The notes: generated by a model from the letters alone, not told the origin. 64,000 nucleotides of DNA from Yokenella regensburgei ATCC 49455 (GCF_000735455.1 NZ_JMPS01000032.1:62001-126000), one strand, 5' to 3'. Shown: positions 26,546 through 36,196, numbered from the stretch's first letter. Made by a program: numbers and translations.

Positions 26546-28183
26546 ATGGCGAGTTATTTCATTGGTGTGGATGTAGGTACCGGAAGCGCCCGCGCAGGGG
26601 TCTTTGACCTGAACGGCAGAATGGTGGGCCAGGCGAGCCGTAGCATCGAGATTTACCGTCCGCAGGCAGATTTCGTTGAGCAATCCTCGGATAACATCTG
26701 GCAGGCCGTGTGTAACGCCGTGCGCGACGCGGTGAATCAGGCAGATATCAACCCTATCCAGGTCAAAGGCCTGGGCTTCGACGCCACCTGTTCACTGGTA
26801 GTGCTCGATAAAGAGGGCAAGCCGCTGACCATCAGCCCATCCGGGCGCAGCGAGCAGAACATTATTGTGTGGATGGATCACCGCGCCATCGCCCAGGCCG
26901 ACCGCATCAACGCCCTGCACCACCGCGTGCTGGATTACGTAGGCGGCATTATTTCACCGGAGATGCAGACGCCGAAGCTGCTGTGGCTGAAACAGCACAT
27001 GCCGAACACCTGGGCCAACGCCGGATACTACTTCGATCTGCCGGATTTCCTCACCTGGCGCGCCACCAACGACGACACACGTTCGCTGTGCTCCACCGTC
27101 TGTAAGTGGACCTACATGGGCCATGAAGATAAGTGGGACGCGAGCTACTTCCGCCAGATTGGGCTGGAAGATTTGCTCGAGCACGACGCAGAAAAAATTG
27201 GCCGCTATGTAAAAACCATGGGCGAGCCGCTCGGTCACGGTCTGACCCAGCGTGCGGCCAGCGAAATGGGGCTGATACCCGGCACCGCAGTCAGCGTGTC
27301 CATTATTGATGCCCACGCCGGGACGCTCGGCACGCTGGGCGCCTGCGGCGTATCGGGAGAGGTGGCTGATTTCGACCGCCGTATCGCGCTGATTGGCGGC
27401 ACCTCGACGGGGCATATGGCCATTTCCAAAGAACCGCGCTTTATTGGTGGCGTCTGGGGGCCTTATTACTCCGCCGTGCTGCCAGACTACTGGCTGAACG
27501 AAGGCGGTCAGTCCGCCACCGGGGCGCTCATCGACCATATTATTCAGTCGCACCCGTGCTACGAAACGCTGCTGGCGCAGGCCAACGCGCAGGGGCAGAC
27601 CATCTATGAGGTGCTGAATGCGCTGCTGCGTAAAATGGCGGGCGAACCGGAGAATATTGCATTCCTGACCCGCGATATTCACATTCTGCCCTACTTCCAC
27701 GGCAACCGTTCGCCGCGTGCAAACCCGACCCTGACCGGCACCATGACCGGCCTGAAACTGTCGCGCACGCCGGAAGATATGGCGCTGCACTATCTGGCAA
27801 CTATCCAGGCTATCGCCCTCGGGACCCGCCATATTATTGAAACCATGAATCAGAGCGGCTATGCCATCGATACCGTTATGGCGAGCGGCGGAGGGACCAA
27901 GAATCCGATCTTCGTTCAGGAGCACGCCAACGCCACCGGCTGCGCCATGCTGCTGCCGGAAGAGAGCGAGGCCATGCTGCTCGGCGGTGCGATGATGGGA
28001 ACGGTGGCAGCCGGGGTGTTTGATTCCTTCCCGGAAGCCATGTCGGCGATGAGTCGCATTGGCAAAACGGTGACCCCGCAGACGAACCGCATCAAGCAGT
28101 ACTATGACCGTAAGTATCAGGTGTTCCATGAGATGTATCAGGATCACATGAAGTACCGTCAGCTAATGCAGGAGGGAGCATGA
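26546..28183 (+). CDS. FGGY-family carbohydrate kinase, D-ribulokinase type
   Basis: 545 residues. Two FGGY domains are present: N-terminal phosphate loop IGVDVGTGSARAGVFD, a substrate-site block GFDATCSLVVLD at residues 78-88, and C-terminal ATP site VMASGGGTKNPIF with MLLGGAMMGTV. The TCSLV motif (81-85) is, to my recollection, the signature of the YDR109C/FGGY D-ribulokinases. It probably phosphorylates a ketopentose at C5. Ribosome site AGGAGAAG. It overlaps the isomerase gene by 4 bases (ATGA), so the two are probably made together. Substrate is inferred, not proven. Confidence 0.88.
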   Translation: MASYFIGVDVGTGSARAGVFDLNGRMVGQASRSIEIYRPQADFVEQSSDNIWQAVCNAVRDAVNQADINPIQVKGLGFDATCSLVVLDKEGKPLTISPSGRSEQNIIVWMDHRAIAQADRINALHHRVLDYVGGIISPEMQTPKLLWLKQHMPNTWANAGYYFDLPDFLTWRATNDDTRSLCSTVCKWTYMGHEDKWDASYFRQIGLEDLLEHDAEKIGRYVKTMGEPLGHGLTQRAASEMGLIPGTAVSVSIIDAHAGTLGTLGACGVSGEVADFDRRIALIGGTSTGHMAISKEPRFIGGVWGPYYSAVLPDYWLNEGGQSATGALIDHIIQSHPCYETLLAQANAQGQTIYEVLNALLRKMAGEPENIAFLTRDIHILPYFHGNRSPRANPTLTGTMTGLKLSRTPEDMALHYLATIQAIALGTRHIIETMNQSGYAIDTVMASGGGTKNPIFVQEHANATGCAMLLPEESEAMLLGGAMMGTVAAGVFDSFPEAMSAMSRIGKTVTPQTNRIKQYYDRKYQVFHEMYQDHMKYRQLMQEGA

Positions 28184-28779
28184 CCAGCGCATGGCAACAG
28201 GCCAGCGGAACATGGCAGCTCTACAGCGAGGCGCTGGCGAGCCTTGGCCAGCATTTGAGTGAGCCACTCTGGCAATCGCTGATGGCGGAACTGCGCGGCT
28301 GTAAAGGCAAAATTGTGGTCACCGGCGTTGGCACTTCTGGCATTGCCGCCCGCAAGATTGCTCATATGCTCGCCTGCGTCGAGCGCCCGGCGATTTATCT
28401 CAGCGCCACCGATGCCGCTCATGGGGATCTGGGTTTTCTGCAGGCCGACGATCTGGTCATTATGCTGTCGCGTGGCGGTAACTCCGACGAGCTCACCCGA
28501 CTGTTGCCGGGGCTGGTAAGCCGCCATGTGCCGGTTATCAGTGTGACGGAAAACCCGGCATCGGCGATAGCCCAGGCTTCCAGACTGGTGATTTCAACGG
28601 GTGTTCAGCGCGAGGCCGATCCGCTCGACATGCTGGCGACCACCTCAATCCTGCTGGTACTGGCGATTTTCGACGCCGCCTGCGTGTGCCTGATGAACGA
28701 GAGCGGCTATTCGAAAGAGAGCCTGTTGGCGGTACACCCTGGTGGCGACGTGGGCTTAACGCTGCGTCAGACACCTTAG
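28180..28779 (+). CDS. SIS-domain sugar-phosphate isomerase, KdsD-like without CBS domains
   Basis: 199 residues, a single SIS domain. Aligned by eye with arabinose-5-phosphate isomerase KdsD, it keeps the equivalents of His88 (AAHGDLG, His81 here), Glu111 (Glu104), Glu152 (QREADP, Glu145) and His193 (VHPGGD, His186). Lys59 is replaced by Thr52 in GTSGIAARK. The tandem CBS domains of KdsD are absent. Immediately follows the kinase, so it probably isomerises the kinase product, a ketose phosphate. It could alternatively act as a phosphohexulose isomerase. Activity is inferred. Confidence 0.8.
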   Translation: MTSAWQQASGTWQLYSEALASLGQHLSEPLWQSLMAELRGCKGKIVVTGVGTSGIAARKIAHMLACVERPAIYLSATDAAHGDLGFLQADDLVIMLSRGGNSDELTRLLPGLVSRHVPVISVTENPASAIAQASRLVISTGVQREADPLDMLATTSILLVLAIFDAACVCLMNESGYSKESLLAVHPGGDVGLTLRQTP

Positions 28780-28797
28780 TGCTTCATCCTTACCCTT

Positions 28798-28818
28798 CCC
28801 TCTCCTGGCGGGAGAGGG
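28798..28818 (+). repeat. Intergenic hairpin repeat CCCTCTCC-type
   Basis: An 8-bp stem CCCTCTCC / GGAGAGGG with a TGGCG loop lies just after the isomerase stop. This type of CCCTCTCC-loop-GGAGAGGG hairpin is dispersed in intergenic regions of many enterobacteria. It may also mark the end of the carbohydrate operon before yphA. Confidence 0.6.
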
Positions 28819-28897
28819 ATAACTCTTCACACAGCATGGCGAAGCGGGAAAATGTGTATTAGGTTTAAATTACACACGTTTACAGGATGGACCTGCT

Positions 28898-29320
28898 ATG
28901 AACTCGCTTCGTTACTTCGAATTTGGTCAGTCACGCCATCTGTTACTGCTGATAGCGCGTATTGCCATCGTGCTGCTGTTTATTATTTTCGGTTACCCTA
29001 AGCTCACCGGGTTTGACGGTACGGTACAGTACATGGCGGCCTCTGGCGCCCCGATGCCGATGCTTGCAGCGATTATCGCCATCATCATGGAAGTGCCGGC
29101 AGCCATTCTTATTGTCCTGGGCTTCTTTACCCGCCCGCTGGCGGTGATTTTCGTATTCTACACCATCGGCACCGCGATCATTGGTCACCACTACTGGGAT
29201 ATGAGCGGTGATGCGGTGCTACCAAACATGATTAATTTCTACAAGAACATCAGCATTGCCGGGGCGTTTATTCTGCTCGCGATAACCGGCCCTGGTGCCA
29301 TATCGATTGATAGACGTTAA
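28898..29320 (+). CDS. yphA: YphA, DoxX-family inner membrane protein
   Basis: 140 residues with four predicted membrane segments, the same length as E. coli YphA. DoxX features include [19 protein letters not shown] in the first half. Function is unknown; DoxX relatives have been linked to redox homeostasis. In E. coli yphA lies on the opposite side of the yph cluster, so its position next to glyA here reflects rearrangement of the locus. It is followed by a bidirectional terminator. Confidence 0.88.
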   Translation: MNSLRYFEFGQSRHLLLLIARIAIVLLFIIFGYPKLTGFDGTVQYMAASGAPMPMLAAIIAIIMEVPAAILIVLGFFTRPLAVIFVFYTIGTAIIGHHYWDMSGDAVLPNMINFYKNISIAGAFILLAITGPGAISIDRR

Positions 29321-29324
29321 TATT

Positions 29325-29353
29325 AAAAAAGGCCGCTTTCGCGGCCTTTTTTT
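29325..29353 (+). terminator. Bidirectional rho-independent terminator, yphA/glyA
   Basis: AAAAAA-GGCCGC-TTTC-GCGGCC-TTTTTTT: a 6-bp G+C stem with a 4-base loop and an A/T run on each side, between the converging yphA and glyA stops. Confidence 0.92.
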
Positions 29354-29368
29354 ATGGCAGAGCCAGAA

Positions 29369-30622
29369 TTATGCGTACACCGGGAAACGGGCGCAGATAT
29401 CCAGAACTTTACCTTTGATACGCTCGATGGTGGCTTCATCATTGATGTTGTCCAGCACGTCACACATCCAGCCAGCCAGCTCTTTCGCTTCCGCTTCTTT
29501 GAAACCGCGACGAGTGATTGCCGGAGAACCGATACGGATACCAGAGGTCACAAACGGGCTCTTCGGATCGTTAGGCACGCTGTTTTTGTTCACGGTAATG
29601 TTGGCACGGCCCAGGGCAGCGTCAGCTTCTTTACCGGTCAGGTTCTTATCAACCAGATCCAGCAGGAACAGGTGGTTTTCAGTACCGCCAGACACCACTT
29701 TGTAGCCACGGTTCAGGAACACTTCCACCATCGCTTTGGCGTTTTTAGCAACCTGCTGCTGGTAAACTTTGAACTCTGGCTCCATCGCTTCTTTCAGCGC
29801 TACCGCTTTCGCCGCGATAACGTGCATCAGAGGACCGCCCTGCGCGCTTGGGAACACAGCAGAGTTCAGTTTTTTATACAGATCTTCGTCGCCGCCCTTC
29901 GCCAGGATCAGGCCACCGCGTGGACCCGCCAGGGTTTTGTGGGTCGTGGTGGTCACAACGTGAGCGTGCGGAACCGGGTTCGGATAAACGCCTGCGGCAA
30001 TCAGACCCGCAACGTGCGCCATATCGACGAACAGATACGCACCGATGCTGTCAGCGATTTCACGCATTTTTGCCCAATCAACTACGCCGGAGTAAGCAGA
30101 GAAGCCACCGATAATCATCTTCGGTTTGTGGGTCTGAGCCTGCCTGGCCATGTCTTCGTAGTCAATTTTACCGGACTCATCGATGCCGTAAGGAATGATG
30201 TTGTACAGCTTACCGGAGAAGTTGACCGGAGAACCGTGAGTCAGGTGACCACCCTGCGCCAGGTTCATACCCAGAACGGTGTCGCCCGGCTGCAGCAGCG
30301 CGGTGTAGACCGCGAAGTTAGCCTGAGAACCGGAGTGCGGCTGCACGTTAGCGTAGTCTGCGCCAAACAGTTCTTTCGCACGGTCGATAGCCAGCTGCTC
30401 AACGATATCTACATACTCGCAACCACCGTAGTAACGTTTGCCCGGATAGCCTTCAGCATATTTGTTGGTCAGCTGAGAACCCTGAGCCTGCATGACGCGC
30501 GGGCTGGTGTAGTTTTCGGAGGCGATCAGTTCGATGTGCTCTTCCTGACGTACTTTTTCCTGCTCCATAGCCTGCCACAGTTCGGCATCATAATCGGCAA
30601 TGTTCATTTCACGCTTTAACAT
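29369..30622 (-). CDS. glyA: GlyA, serine hydroxymethyltransferase
   Basis: 417 residues from the ATG at 30622 ([17 protein letters not shown]), the E. coli length. A PLP enzyme with the lysine motif [16 protein letters not shown]. It interconverts serine and glycine while loading tetrahydrofolate with a one-carbon unit, the main source for purine, thymidine and methionine synthesis. It is divergent from hmp; a PurR-like box (30741-30756) lies upstream, matching known purine control of glyA. A terminator follows. Confidence 0.98.
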   Translation of the reverse strand: MLKREMNIADYDAELWQAMEQEKVRQEEHIELIASENYTSPRVMQAQGSQLTNKYAEGYPGKRYYGGCEYVDIVEQLAIDRAKELFGADYANVQPHSGSQANFAVYTALLQPGDTVLGMNLAQGGHLTHGSPVNFSGKLYNIIPYGIDESGKIDYEDMARQAQTHKPKMIIGGFSAYSGVVDWAKMREIADSIGAYLFVDMAHVAGLIAAGVYPNPVPHAHVVTTTTHKTLAGPRGGLILAKGGDEDLYKKLNSAVFPSAQGGPLMHVIAAKAVALKEAMEPEFKVYQQQVAKNAKAMVEVFLNRGYKVVSGGTENHLFLLDLVDKNLTGKEADAALGRANITVNKNSVPNDPKSPFVTSGIRIGSPAITRRGFKEAEAKELAGWMCDVLDNINDEATIERIKGKVLDICARFPVYA

Positions 30623-30740
30623 CCGCATCTCCTGACTCAGCTAACGATAGAATTTCAACCCTGGAAAGGGGTCCAGTTTGGACAACGGCCCACAGTATAA
30701 CTGATTAGTTCTGCGATAACAGGTCTTGACAAAGGATTTT

Positions 30741-30756
30741 ACGCAAACGATTACGC
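30741..30756 (-). promoter_or_regulatory. PurR-like operator upstream of glyA
   Basis: ACGCAAACGATTACGC fits the PurR consensus ANGCAANCGNTTNCNT except for the last base. It lies about 120 bases before the glyA start, as expected for the known PurR site of glyA. Confidence 0.75.
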
Positions 30757-30900
30757 ACTGATAGAACAAGGGCCTGACGAATAAAGCACTTCTCATTTTC
30801 AAGGGAATTCTTTTCAGGTTTGTGATGTGTATTTTTCATGTTGTAACCAATGAAGCGCAAAGTTACAAAGAACCATTTACAACACAGGGTTATTTTTTAT

Positions 30901-30924
30901 AAGATGCATTTAAAATACACCATT
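30901..30924 (+). promoter_or_regulatory. NsrR operator in the hmp promoter
   Basis: The site reads AAGATGCATTTAAAATACAC followed by CATT. It is nearly identical to the known E. coli hmp NsrR site (AAGATGCATTT with an inverted half). NsrR is the nitric-oxide-sensing repressor, so NO should induce hmp. It ends 25 bases before the hmp start codon. Confidence 0.82.
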
Positions 30925-30948
30925 AAGAATACACACAAGGAAGCAGAC

Positions 30949-32127
30949 ATGCTCGACGCTCAAACCATCGCTACCGTGAAAGCCACCATTCCTTTACTGG
31001 TTGAAACCGGACCAAAACTCACCGCCCACTTTTATGACCGCATGTTCAGCCATAACCCGGAGCTGAAAGAGATCTTCAATATGAGCAATCAGCGTAACGG
31101 CGACCAGCGTGAAGCGCTGTTCAACGCCATTGCCGCCTACGCCAGTAATATTGAAAATCTGCCTGCTTTGCTGCCCGCGGTAGAGAAGATTGCCCAGAAG
31201 CACACCAGCTTCCAGATTAAGCCAGAGCAGTACAACATTGTCGGCGGTCATCTGCTGGCCACTCTCGACGAGATGTTCAGCCCGGGTCAGGAAGTGCTGG
31301 ATGCCTGGGGTAAAGCCTATGGCGTACTGGCGGGCGTGTTCATCAACCGCGAAGCAGAAATCTATCAACAAAACGCCGATAAACAGGGCGGCTGGGAAGG
31401 GACTCGCGCGTTTCGTATCGTCAACAAAACGCCGCGCAGCGCGCTTATCACCAGCTTTGAGTTCGAACCGGTCGACGGCGAGCCAGTGGCAGATTACCAG
31501 CCGGGCCAATATCTGGGCGTGTGGCTGAAGCCGGAAGGTTTTCCGCATCAGGAAATCCGTCAGTATTCACTGACCCGTAAACCGGACGGCAAGGGCTATC
31601 GCATTGCGGTGAAACGCGAAGACGGTGGGCAGGTTTCAACCTGGCTGCACAACGAAGCCAACGTCGGTGATGTCGTGCATCTGGCCGCTCCGGCAGGTGA
31701 TTTCTTTATGAGCGTTAAGCCTGGTACCCCGGTGACGCTTATCTCTGCTGGCGTTGGTCAGACCCCAATGCTGGCGATGCTCGACACCCTGGCGCAAAAT
31801 GGTCATCAGGCGCAGGTTAACTGGTTCCACGCGGCTGAAAATGGTGAAGTCCATGCCTTTGCCGATGAAGTGGCCGCACACGGCAGCAAACTGGCAAACT
31901 TTAACGCACATACCTGGTATCGCGCTCCGCAGGCGGGCGATCGCTATGACAGCGAAGGGATGATGGCGCTAAGCCCGCTGGAAGGTCAGTTCTCCGATCC
32001 GCAGACCCAGTTCTTCCTCTGCGGCCCAGTCGGTTTTATGCAGTTCGCCGCGAAGCAGCTGGTTGAACTGGGCGTGAAAAACGAGAACATTCACTACGAA
32101 TGCTTCGGCCCGCATAAAGTACTGTAA
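30949..32127 (+). CDS. hmp: Hmp, flavohaemoglobin / nitric oxide dioxygenase
   Basis: 392 residues from the ATG at 30949 ([15 protein letters not shown]), preceded by an AAGGAAG ribosome site; the longer frame reads back through the NsrR operator. The N-terminal globin domain has the proximal haem His at 85 (AQKHTSF). A ferredoxin-reductase-type FAD domain (RQYSLTRK) and NAD domain ([15 protein letters not shown]) follow. It oxidises NO to nitrate under air, protecting against nitrosative stress. It is four residues shorter than the E. coli protein, with no obvious defect. Confidence 0.97.
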   Translation: MLDAQTIATVKATIPLLVETGPKLTAHFYDRMFSHNPELKEIFNMSNQRNGDQREALFNAIAAYASNIENLPALLPAVEKIAQKHTSFQIKPEQYNIVGGHLLATLDEMFSPGQEVLDAWGKAYGVLAGVFINREAEIYQQNADKQGGWEGTRAFRIVNKTPRSALITSFEFEPVDGEPVADYQPGQYLGVWLKPEGFPHQEIRQYSLTRKPDGKGYRIAVKREDGGQVSTWLHNEANVGDVVHLAAPAGDFFMSVKPGTPVTLISAGVGQTPMLAMLDTLAQNGHQAQVNWFHAAENGEVHAFADEVAAHGSKLANFNAHTWYRAPQAGDRYDSEGMMALSPLEGQFSDPQTQFFLCGPVGFMQFAAKQLVELGVKNENIHYECFGPHKVL

Positions 32128-32130
32128 TGC

Positions 32131-32158
32131 AAAAAGCCCCTCTACCGAGGGGCTTTTT
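32131..32158 (+). terminator. Bidirectional terminator, hmp/glnB
   Basis: AAAAGCCCCTC-TACC-GAGGGGCTTTT: an 8-bp stem AGCCCCTC/GAGGGGCT flanked by A and T runs, between the converging hmp and glnB genes. Confidence 0.92.
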
Positions 32159-32163
32159 ATTTC

Positions 32164-32196
32164 GCCGGGCGGCAGTGGTGCCTTACCCGAGCCTAC
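32164..32196 (+). repeat. Degenerate REP-like element
   Basis: GCCGGGCGGCAGTGGTGCCT followed by TACCCGAGCCTAC resembles a REP/PU sequence with a mismatch in the distal arm (CCGAG for CCGGG). It lies between the hmp terminator and the glnB stop. Confidence 0.6.
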
Positions 32197-32211
32197 AAAT
32201 CTGTTGCACTG

Positions 32212-32583
<372 letters not shown>

Positions 32584-32616
32584 TCACGGTATCATAACCG
32601 CAGCCAGGTTGCGGGG

Positions 32617-33951
32617 CTATTCTTTAAAATCGTTGGCATCGAGTTCGTGGCGGGACAGCAGTTTGTAGAACTCCGTCCGGTTGCGACCTGCCATACGTGC
32701 CGCGTGGGTAACGTTGCCTTTCGTGATTTGCAGCAATTTGCGCAGATAGTTCAGCTCAAACTGATTACGCGCTTCAACAAAGGTGGGCAGCGCGGTGTTT
32801 TCGCCTTCCAGCGCCTGCCCCACCAGCGCATCGCTGATGACCGGTGAGGAAGTCAGCGCTACGCACTGCTCAATCACGTTGACTAACTGGCGCACGTTAC
32901 CCGGCCAGCTTGCGGCCATCAGGCGCTTCATCGCATCGGTGGAAAATGCCCGCACAAAGGGTTTGTGTCTGTCTGCAGACTGGCGCAGCAGATGATTCGC
33001 CAGCAGCGGAATATCTTCGGTTCTCTGTGCAAGGGTTGGGATCTTCAGGTTCACCACGTTGAGGCGGTAAAACAGATCTTCACGAAATTCCCCCCGCGCC
33101 ATCGCCTTCGGCAGATCGCGGTGCGTTGCCGAGATAACCCGCACGTCGATGTCGATGTCGCGGTTGCTGCCAAGCGGTCTGACCTTACGCTCCTGCAGAA
33201 CACGCAGCAGCTTCACCTGCAGCGGGATCGGCATGTCACCAATTTCATCGAGGAACAGCGTACCGCCTTCCGCAGCCTGAAACAGCCCTTCACGATTGCT
33301 TACCGCGCCGGTAAACGCCCCGCGGGCGTGACCAAACAGTTCAGACTCCAGCAGCTGCTCCGGCAGCGCGCCACAGTTGATAGCAATAAACGGTTTTTTG
33401 CCGCGCGGGCTGGCGTTGTGAATAGCCTGGGCGAAGATCTCTTTCCCGGTACCGCTCTGACCGTTAATCAGCACGCTGACATCTAACTGCGCCACCATTC
33501 GCGCCTGCTCCAGCAGGCGGTGCATCAGCGGGCTACGGGTGACAATAGCTTCATGCCACGCCTCATCGGCCGCCGGAGCAGACTGTTCCAGCGCCTCGTC
33601 GATGGCTTTATACAGCGCGTCGCGATCCACCGGTTTGGTCAGGAAGCTGAATACCCCCTGCTGGGTGGCGCTGACCGCCTCCGGGATTGAACCATGCGCG
33701 GTGAGGATAATCACCGGCATCCCGGGCTGAACCTTCTGGATCTCGGCGAACAGCTGCAGGCCATCCATCTCATCCATTCGCAGGTCGCTAATAACCAGGT
33801 CGATTTTCTCCCGGCCAAGCGCGCGCAATCCCTGCTGGCCGCTTTCGGCCGTGACCACGCTGTAACCTTCGCTGGTGAGGCGCATCCCCAGAAGCTTCAG
33901 TAGCCCAGGATCGTCATCAACCAGCAGCAGGCGAGCAGGTGTACGACTCAT
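32617..33951 (-). CDS. glrR: GlrR, sigma-54-dependent response regulator
   Basis: 444 residues. A receiver domain with phosphoacceptor Asp56 (LVISDLRMDEMDG) is followed by an AAA+ sigma-54 activation domain (Walker A GQSGTGKE; GAFTGA sigma-54 contact loop; GTLFLDEIGD) and a Fis-type helix-turn-helix. It is partnered with the kinase GlrK and activates the small RNA gene glmY, also present here with three GlrR-type sites. The start overlaps the qseG stop by one base. Also called YfhA or QseF. Confidence 0.96.
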   Translation of the reverse strand: MSRTPARLLLVDDDPGLLKLLGMRLTSEGYSVVTAESGQQGLRALGREKIDLVISDLRMDEMDGLQLFAEIQKVQPGMPVIILTAHGSIPEAVSATQQGVFSFLTKPVDRDALYKAIDEALEQSAPAADEAWHEAIVTRSPLMHRLLEQARMVAQLDVSVLINGQSGTGKEIFAQAIHNASPRGKKPFIAINCGALPEQLLESELFGHARGAFTGAVSNREGLFQAAEGGTLFLDEIGDMPIPLQVKLLRVLQERKVRPLGSNRDIDIDVRVISATHRDLPKAMARGEFREDLFYRLNVVNLKIPTLAQRTEDIPLLANHLLRQSADRHKPFVRAFSTDAMKRLMAASWPGNVRQLVNVIEQCVALTSSPVISDALVGQALEGENTALPTFVEARNQFELNYLRKLLQITKGNVTHAARMAGRNRTEFYKLLSRHELDANDFKE

Positions 33952-34682
33952 TATGGTTTATCCTCATCGGGTTGCGCTGCGTCATCTTTTGCCGCAGGCG
34001 TGGTATCTCCGGTATGGGAGGCATCAGGATTAAAACTACCCGCCGGTTTGCGGGTGGAGAGCTGGCGTTCGATATCCGTCAGATTTTCAAGCTTGCGGGT
34101 GGTGAGGTCAAGCTGGGTGCGCAGATGCTGTTGCTGCTGGCGCAGCGTATCCAGCTCACCGTCGCTCGACTGCTGCAATTTGGCATAGCGGGAGCGTTCG
34201 TCAGAGAGCTGCAGCTGCAGGGCCTGACCGTCGCGCCAGAGCTGATACAGCGGGCGTACCTGCGAAGGGATCTGCCCGTTCAACGCGTCGACCTGGGTAA
34301 CCAGTCCGCGGCGCTCAACCGGGGTTATTTTGGCATTGCCCAGCAGGATGCCGCGCTTGAACGCCTCCTGCCAGTTGCTCTTATCGAGCATACGCGCTTC
34401 GGTACGCGACTGCTCCGGCGTCAGCCGGTCGGCACAGTCCATGCCGCGCAGCCAGTAGAGCGGGTTTTTATCGGTCACTTCACCACTCAGGGACCAGATA
34501 TCCGCGCAGTCCGTTGACAGAAAATCAGCCAGCTGCTGCTGCGGCAGCTTCTCTTCCAGCGCATCTGACGCATGATGATTTATGCCAGAGACACAGCCCG
34601 CCAGCAGCAGGCCCGATACGCCAGGCAACCACAAGCGGCGCAAACGCACCGCGTTAAAAACAGACGCTAAGAATTGAGACAT
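33951..34682 (-). CDS. qseG: QseG, outer-membrane lipoprotein of the GlrK-GlrR system
   Basis: 243 residues if begun at the ATG at 34682; an ATG at 34703 adds seven and makes the signal peptide unusually long. The lipobox LLLAGC puts the lipidated Cys at residue 30. The mature part contains coiled-coil stretches (ERSRYAKLQQSSDGELDTLR) and a proline-rich, variable C-terminus. QseG (YfhG) interacts with the kinase in the envelope and supports its activity. It sits between glrK and glrR in a tight operon. Confidence 0.92.
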   Translation of the reverse strand: MSQFLASVFNAVRLRRLWLPGVSGLLLAGCVSGINHHASDALEEKLPQQQLADFLSTDCADIWSLSGEVTDKNPLYWLRGMDCADRLTPEQSRTEARMLDKSNWQEAFKRGILLGNAKITPVERRGLVTQVDALNGQIPSQVRPLYQLWRDGQALQLQLSDERSRYAKLQQSSDGELDTLRQQQQHLRTQLDLTTRKLENLTDIERQLSTRKPAGSFNPDASHTGDTTPAAKDDAAQPDEDKP

Positions 34683-34711
34683 GTTCACCAGACTGTAATT
34701 CATTCGATTAT

Positions 34712-36136
34712 TTATTCCGGCCCGCGAACCGGGAGTTCGATGCGAAAACAGACATCGCCGGTCACGCCATTCACCAGCGTCAGTGTACCGTGCATACGCT
34801 TCACGCAGTCTCTGGCGATGCTTAGCCCCAGCCCACTGCCCTTGACGGCACCCTTACGTTGATGACTTCCCTGATAAAATGGCTCAAAAATCATGGCGCG
34901 TTCGGCGTCGGGTATCGGGGTTCCGGTGTTCACCACTTCGATACGTACCCGATCGTCTATCGCGCGACTATGGATGTAAATGTTACCGGATTCAGCCCCG
35001 TAGTGCACCGCATTGGAGTAGAGATTATCCAGCACGCTCATCAGCAGCATCGGTTCGGCATGACAGACTGGTGCATCCAGCGCCACGTCGGTATGCATCA
35101 TTTTAGCCCGCGCCGGTAAACTATGGGCGGAGATGACCATTTCCACCAGCGGCGCGATTTCCACCGACTCCAGCTCAACCGTGCTATCGGCCAGCTTGCG
35201 GTTATAGTCGAGCAGTTGCTCGATGAGTTTCTGCAGATTACGACTGCTGTCATCCAGAATATCGACCACCTCTTTTTGCTCGGTGGTCAGCGGGCCAACC
35301 ACCTGATCGGCCAGCAGTTCGGTGCCTTCACGCATACTGGCAAGCGGCGTTTTCAGCTCGTGCGACAGGTGGCGTAAAAACTGATGCCGCTGCGACTCAA
35401 GCCAGGCAAGGCGTTCACTCAGCCAGACGATCCGCTGCCCGACCGAACGCAGCTCGCGCGGCCCTTTGAAGCTTACCGTGTTGCCAAGCGAGCGCCCTTC
35501 TCCGAGGCGATTGATCATTCGCTCAATGCCCTTGACCGGGCCGATGATCATGCGGGTAAACAGCAGCACCATCGCAAGGCTCACCAGAAACAGTACCAGC
35601 GCCTGCCAGCCAAAGAACTGTCCGCGTTCGGCGATTTCCCGCTGTAGCTGTTGCCCACGCGAGAACACGACCGTACGCGTGGCCTGCACCATGTCGGTGT
35701 TAGCGCTGGCGAAGGCCTCCAGCCGTGCCGCCGAAGCGTCGTCGGGGCCGCTGTTCTTACACTGAATTTGTTCCAGTGCGTCAAGATCCTGACGCAGGGA
35801 CTGATAGAGCTTATCGTCAGGCAGTACGCCCGCGTGCGCTTCCAGCATCTCGGCATAGCGACGACGCTGGCTCTGATACACCTTCGCAAGGGTCGCGTCG
35901 TCCAGCACGCAGTACTGCCGGTAGCTACGCTCCATTTCCAGCGCCACGTTAGTCATCGCCTCACTACGTCGCGCATCAATCAGCGTGGTGCGGTTCGTCT
36001 GCGCCGCCTGCGCGCTCAGGGCATTCAGGCTCTGCCACGCTTGCCAGGCTAAGACCAGCAACGGTAGCAGGATCAGGATAAATGACAGCATAACCAGCTG
36101 ACGCAGCGAACGGGGGAAAAGTGACCAGCGTTTCAA
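34712..36136 (-). CDS. glrK: GlrK, sensor histidine kinase (QseE)
   Basis: 474 residues. Two membrane segments (about 15-35 and 170-190) bracket a periplasmic sensor region. A HAMP region, a dimerisation domain with phosphoacceptor His in the H-box RHLSHELKTPLASM, and an ATPase domain (VKGSGLGLSIARDCV) follow. It phosphorylates GlrR in response to envelope cues. First gene of glrK-qseG-glrR, just downstream of the glmY small RNA gene on the same strand. Confidence 0.95.
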   Translation of the reverse strand: MKRWSLFPRSLRQLVMLSFILILLPLLVLAWQAWQSLNALSAQAAQTNRTTLIDARRSEAMTNVALEMERSYRQYCVLDDATLAKVYQSQRRRYAEMLEAHAGVLPDDKLYQSLRQDLDALEQIQCKNSGPDDASAARLEAFASANTDMVQATRTVVFSRGQQLQREIAERGQFFGWQALVLFLVSLAMVLLFTRMIIGPVKGIERMINRLGEGRSLGNTVSFKGPRELRSVGQRIVWLSERLAWLESQRHQFLRHLSHELKTPLASMREGTELLADQVVGPLTTEQKEVVDILDDSSRNLQKLIEQLLDYNRKLADSTVELESVEIAPLVEMVISAHSLPARAKMMHTDVALDAPVCHAEPMLLMSVLDNLYSNAVHYGAESGNIYIHSRAIDDRVRIEVVNTGTPIPDAERAMIFEPFYQGSHQRKGAVKGSGLGLSIARDCVKRMHGTLTLVNGVTGDVCFRIELPVRGPE

Positions 36137-36196
36137 TGAGATTGTCTCAACGTAGAAGCATGCTGGAAGGTTAACTGAGGATGTACTGCAGATACA

